NCBI GenBank assembly: GCA_013322215.1
Contig: JAAMEZ010000036.1
Location: 310,001 to 374,000, forward strand
Reading direction: 5' to 3'
DNA: 64,000 bases
Source: Martinezella rhizogenes
Lineage (GTDB): Bacteria > Pseudomonadota > Alphaproteobacteria > Rhizobiales > Rhizobiaceae
Shown here: one piece after another, positions 61,483-64,000 of the stretch
Position numbering within the stretch: position 1 is the first letter of the stretch
How the letters are laid out: the number at the start of each line of letters is the position of its first letter
The notes under the pieces: model-generated
Told to the model about the DNA's origin: nothing
Databases searched by the model: none
The model's input: only the letters and a program-made list of their open reading frames with translations
Translations under genes and position numbers: made by a program

Positions 61483-63237
61483 TCACAGATCCAGAATTGT
61501 CTTCAGCACGCGGCGAAGCTCGCGTTCCGGCTCGTCAACCGCCGTATCCGAGCGCCAGGCGACGTGATGGTCCGGACGTACCAGCAAGACGCCGGCGTCG
61601 TGGATTTCGCGGGCGCGTGCCCAGTCTCCCGTCAGGTCCTGCCACTCCTGGCGCGGACCGATCTTGTGGACGGCGATCGGCAAACTCAACTCCTTCGACA
61701 AAGCCCTCGCCGCAGCAATCCAGCCGTCACCACCGATACCGGTCAATATGGTGAAGACGCCATGACCGGTGAGATCGAGGCTCGATACTTTCCTGCCGCT
61801 GTCGTTGAAGAGCCAGGCATGCGGCAGCCGCGCGCCCGGCCACGTCGTCGGCTGGAAATGCAGCTCGGCATCCTTCTCGTAGGCTGGCTCCGGCTGCCCG
61901 TCCTTGACGACGGCATTCGAAGCGTAGCGATGGTTCATCTCCACGCCATGCGCGTCGAACTCATAGACCTTATAGGCAATTGCCTCGCGAATGGCCGTGC
62001 GCTGGCGTTCGGCATCGGCGGTGTCATCGCAGCGCGCATCCATGTTCTGCTGCATCTTCACCGGATCGACGGAATCGAGCAGGCCAAGCGACTTGAAGAT
62101 CGGGCCGAATTCCTCGATCGACTTGTTGGCGCGGGTGACGATCTGCTTGGCGACCGGCGCGCGTTCGACTTGGTAACTCTCAAGCAGGCCCATGCCAGCC
62201 TGACCCTTGAGGACCAATGCAAGCTTCCAGGCAAGATTGAAGCCGTCCTGGATCGAGGTGTTGGAACCGAGGCCGTTCGAAGGCGGATGGCGATGGACGG
62301 CATCACCCATGCAGAAGACGCGGCCGTTCGACATGCTCGTCGCATACATGTTGTTCACAGTCCAGGTCGAGACGGATTTGATCTTCGGCTTGAGATCGGC
62401 AACGCCGACCAGTTCGCGCACGACCTTGGTGGCGAAGGCATCGTCGACCTGAGGCGCGGGCTGGTTGATGTCATAGCCCCAGACGATCAGCCACTCGTTC
62501 CATGGCCGCACCATGCGCACGAGGCCCATGCCGATGCCGCCGACATCGGCGCCAGGTTGCAGCACCCAGTAAAGCACCGACGGACGATGGGCGACATAGC
62601 GTGAGAGATCGGCCTCAAAGAGAATGTTCATCGAGCCGGCGACGCCCATCTTGCCCTCGAAGGTCAGGCCGGCATGCTCCGCGACCTTGGAATTGCCGCC
62701 GTCGGCGCCGATCAGAAACTTAGAGCGGATGGTCAGCTCTTTACCGGTCAGACGGTCGAGACAGGTCGTCGTGACCCCATCTGCATCCTGAACATGGCTC
62801 ACATACTCCGTCGACATGCGCGCCTGCGCGCCGCGCGAGCAGGCTGTCTTGAACAGCAGCGGCTCCATGTAAGTCTGCGGTAAGTCGTTCATGTGAGCGG
62901 GCGATGAAAGAAGGTGCTCGGCACGCGACAGCGGATGGTTGCCCCAGCTCTGCATGCGGCCAATCTCCTCGCCGGCAACCGCCGTGCAGAAGACATTCTG
63001 CCCCATCAGATCCTGTTCTACCGCGAAGAGATAGGCCTCTTCCTCGACATCGCGACCGAGATCGCGAAGAACCTCCATTGTCCGCTGGTTGGTGATGTGC
63101 GCGCGCGGCGTGCTTGCCAACCAGCGATAGCGGTTGATCACCATCGGTTCGAGGCCGTAGGTCGCAAGCAGCGCTGCGGTCGCAGAGCCTGCGGGTCCTG
63201 TACCGATGATCAGAACGTCGGCGGTGATGTCAGCCAT
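61483..63237 (-). CDS. FAD-dependent aromatic hydroxylase (phenol 2-monooxygenase/PobA-like)
   Basis: 584 residues from ATG 63237, with AGGGAGG upstream. GxGxxG in VLIIGTGPAGSATAALLA (residues 9-26), the NAD(P)H-and-FAD DG motif FLIGADGGNSKVAEHAGL near 183 and the GD motif GRVFCMGDAVHRHPPSNGLG near 305, followed by a C-terminal thioredoxin-like domain. This is the large phenol hydroxylase/MhpA/TfdB group. It should hydroxylate a phenol or resorcinol to a ring-cleavage substrate for the adjacent dioxygenase. The start overlaps the permease gene by 8 bases. Confidence 0.92.
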   Translation of the reverse strand: MADITADVLIIGTGPAGSATAALLATYGLEPMVINRYRWLASTPRAHITNQRTMEVLRDLGRDVEEEAYLFAVEQDLMGQNVFCTAVAGEEIGRMQSWGNHPLSRAEHLLSSPAHMNDLPQTYMEPLLFKTACSRGAQARMSTEYVSHVQDADGVTTTCLDRLTGKELTIRSKFLIGADGGNSKVAEHAGLTFEGKMGVAGSMNILFEADLSRYVAHRPSVLYWVLQPGADVGGIGMGLVRMVRPWNEWLIVWGYDINQPAPQVDDAFATKVVRELVGVADLKPKIKSVSTWTVNNMYATSMSNGRVFCMGDAVHRHPPSNGLGSNTSIQDGFNLAWKLALVLKGQAGMGLLESYQVERAPVAKQIVTRANKSIEEFGPIFKSLGLLDSVDPVKMQQNMDARCDDTADAERQRTAIREAIAYKVYEFDAHGVEMNHRYASNAVVKDGQPEPAYEKDAELHFQPTTWPGARLPHAWLFNDSGRKVSSLDLTGHGVFTILTGIGGDGWIAAARALSKELSLPIAVHKIGPRQEWQDLTGDWARAREIHDAGVLLVRPDHHVAWRSDTAVDEPERELRRVLKTILDL

Positions 63238-64000
63238 TTGGTCCTCCCTTTTCATCATGTAGCGTTGATCCGCCTCTCAGCAGACGACGGACCGGAAAGA
63301 GTTCCCAACCGGTACGGCTGGATATGAGGCCACAGAGACCCCGTGGCGCGAACAGCATCGTGACGATGGCGAGCGCGCCGAGCGCCAGGAGATACCAGGA
63401 GCCGTAGCTCGAAAAGGCATTCTGCAGCAGGAAAAAGACGAGTACGCCGACCAGCGGCCCTTCGATGGTGCCGATGCCGCCGATGACGACAATGAACACG
63501 ACATAGGCGGTCCAGTCAGTGAGCGAGAAGGCGGCGTCCGGCGATATGCGCGCCTTTTGCAGGTAGATGAGCGCACCGACCATGCCGGTCACGAAGGCCG
63601 TCGCCAGATAGACAACGATCTTCAGCCGGCGCGCATCGACGCCGAGCGCACGGGCCGCCGTCTCATTGTCGCGTACGGCGGCAAGGCCAAGGCCGCGCTT
63701 GCTGCGCAGCAGCCGGTAGATGAAGCCGATCGTCAGCGCGACGAGCGCCAGCGCCAGCCAATAGGTGAGCGCATCGGCCGCGGCCGCGGAGCGCATGCCG
63801 AACCAGTTCTGCAACAAGGAAATACCGAGCATATCCTTGGTGGCTTCGCGCGGCAGCGAGGTTCCCGTGCCGCCGCCGAGCATCTTCCATTGGGCGAACA
63901 GCAACCGCCCGACTTCGGCGATGACCCAGGTGCCGATCGCGAAATAGGGGCCGTAAAGCCGGAAGGAAAAGAAGGCGGCCGGCGCGGCGGTCAGCATTGC
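63230..64000 (-). CDS. LivM-type ABC importer permease (partial)
   Basis: C-terminal 256 residues or more of a branched-chain amino acid type (HAAT) permease; the gene begins beyond the right edge. Recognisable are FRLYGPYFAIGTWVIAEVGRLLF, LRSKRGLGLAAVRDNETAARALGVDARRLKI (the ATPase-docking loop) and GGIGTIEGPLVGVLVFF. Several rhizobial HAAT systems import aromatic acids rather than amino acids; its 8-base overlap with an aromatic hydroxylase suggests that use here. The other transporter genes must lie to the right. Confidence 0.92.
   Translation of the reverse strand, partial: AMLTAAPAAFFSFRLYGPYFAIGTWVIAEVGRLLFAQWKMLGGGTGTSLPREATKDMLGISLLQNWFGMRSAAAADALTYWLALALVALTIGFIYRLLRSKRGLGLAAVRDNETAARALGVDARRLKIVVYLATAFVTGMVGALIYLQKARISPDAAFSLTDWTAYVVFIVVIGGIGTIEGPLVGVLVFFLLQNAFSSYGSWYLLALGALAIVTMLFAPRGLCGLISSRTGWELFPVRRLLRGGSTLHDEKGGPNG

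Noticed and set aside
1..64000. tRNA, rRNA, CRISPR arrays, insertion sequences, prophage or toxin-antitoxin genes
   Set aside because: Reading the sequence and the translated frames showed no transposase, integrase, Cas protein, regularly spaced repeat or cloverleaf-like stretch. A dedicated RNA search was not possible here.

Overview
The window looks like chromosome or chromid DNA from a Rhizobiaceae member (Rhizobium/Agrobacterium-like). It is GC-rich, carries a seven-subunit Mrp/Pha antiporter operon with the A and B subunits fused, and has the usual rhizobial mix of ABC importers, LysR/LacI/GntR regulators and an exopolysaccharide locus. This placement rests on gene content and protein style, not on a database search. 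No tRNA, rRNA, CRISPR array, insertion sequence or phage gene was recognised.

Layout. 1-8309: the end of a LuxR-type regulator, then, all on the minus strand, an mrpABCDEFG cation/proton antiporter operon, a short leader with an upstream ORF and a Shine-Dalgarno-masking hairpin, a 52-aa ORF and an Na/Pi cotransporter. 8.4-18.8 kb: small independent units: XRE regulator, cytochrome b561, LysR/SRPBCC pair, OmpR-type two-component system with a lipoprotein, a secreted small protein, GAPDH with a divergent TetR, glyoxalase, Nudix hydrolase and a P-loop kinase-like protein. 19.0-22.7 kb: a putative oxidative tailoring or degradation set (2OG-Fe oxygenase, ferredoxin, cytochrome P450, AraC regulator). 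22.9-29.0 kb: CDF cation exporter, LysR/FUSC efflux pair, membrane acyltransferase and a methyltransferase.

29.0-39.8 kb is the most unusual part: a PhnF-type repressor, a sugar-type ABC importer without its own ATPase, a PfkB-family kinase, and a complete phnGHIJKLM series. Its PhnJ keeps the family fold and the glycyl-radical loop but has only one cysteine, lacking three of the four cysteines that bind the 4Fe-4S cluster and carry the thiyl radical in the known C-P lyase. Pairs of a CATTCGAATG-like palindrome precede phnF, the importer operon and the phn operon, so the three units are probably one regulon. I suggest the locus is a variant C-P-lyase-like pathway that activates its substrate as a ribosyl adduct but does not use the known radical-SAM step.

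39.8-43.0 kb holds an SDR dehydrogenase, a PhyH-type dioxygenase broken by a 1-nt frameshift and a divergent LacI regulator. 43-47.5 kb: Gre-like factor, membrane alpha/beta hydrolase, LysE exporter and a MarR-GNAT pair. 47.9-60.4 kb is a Wzx/Wzy-type polysaccharide locus (WecG-type glycosyltransferase, FAD oxidoreductase, GNAT-like protein, Wzy, GH5 hydrolase, Wzc-like protein with a degenerate kinase domain, Wzx, GT4, and a GIPC-transferase-like beta-propeller protein). It lacks a priming transferase and an outer-membrane Wza. 60.6-64 kb: an aromatic catabolic operon (intradiol dioxygenase, FAD monooxygenase, LivM-type permease running off the window).
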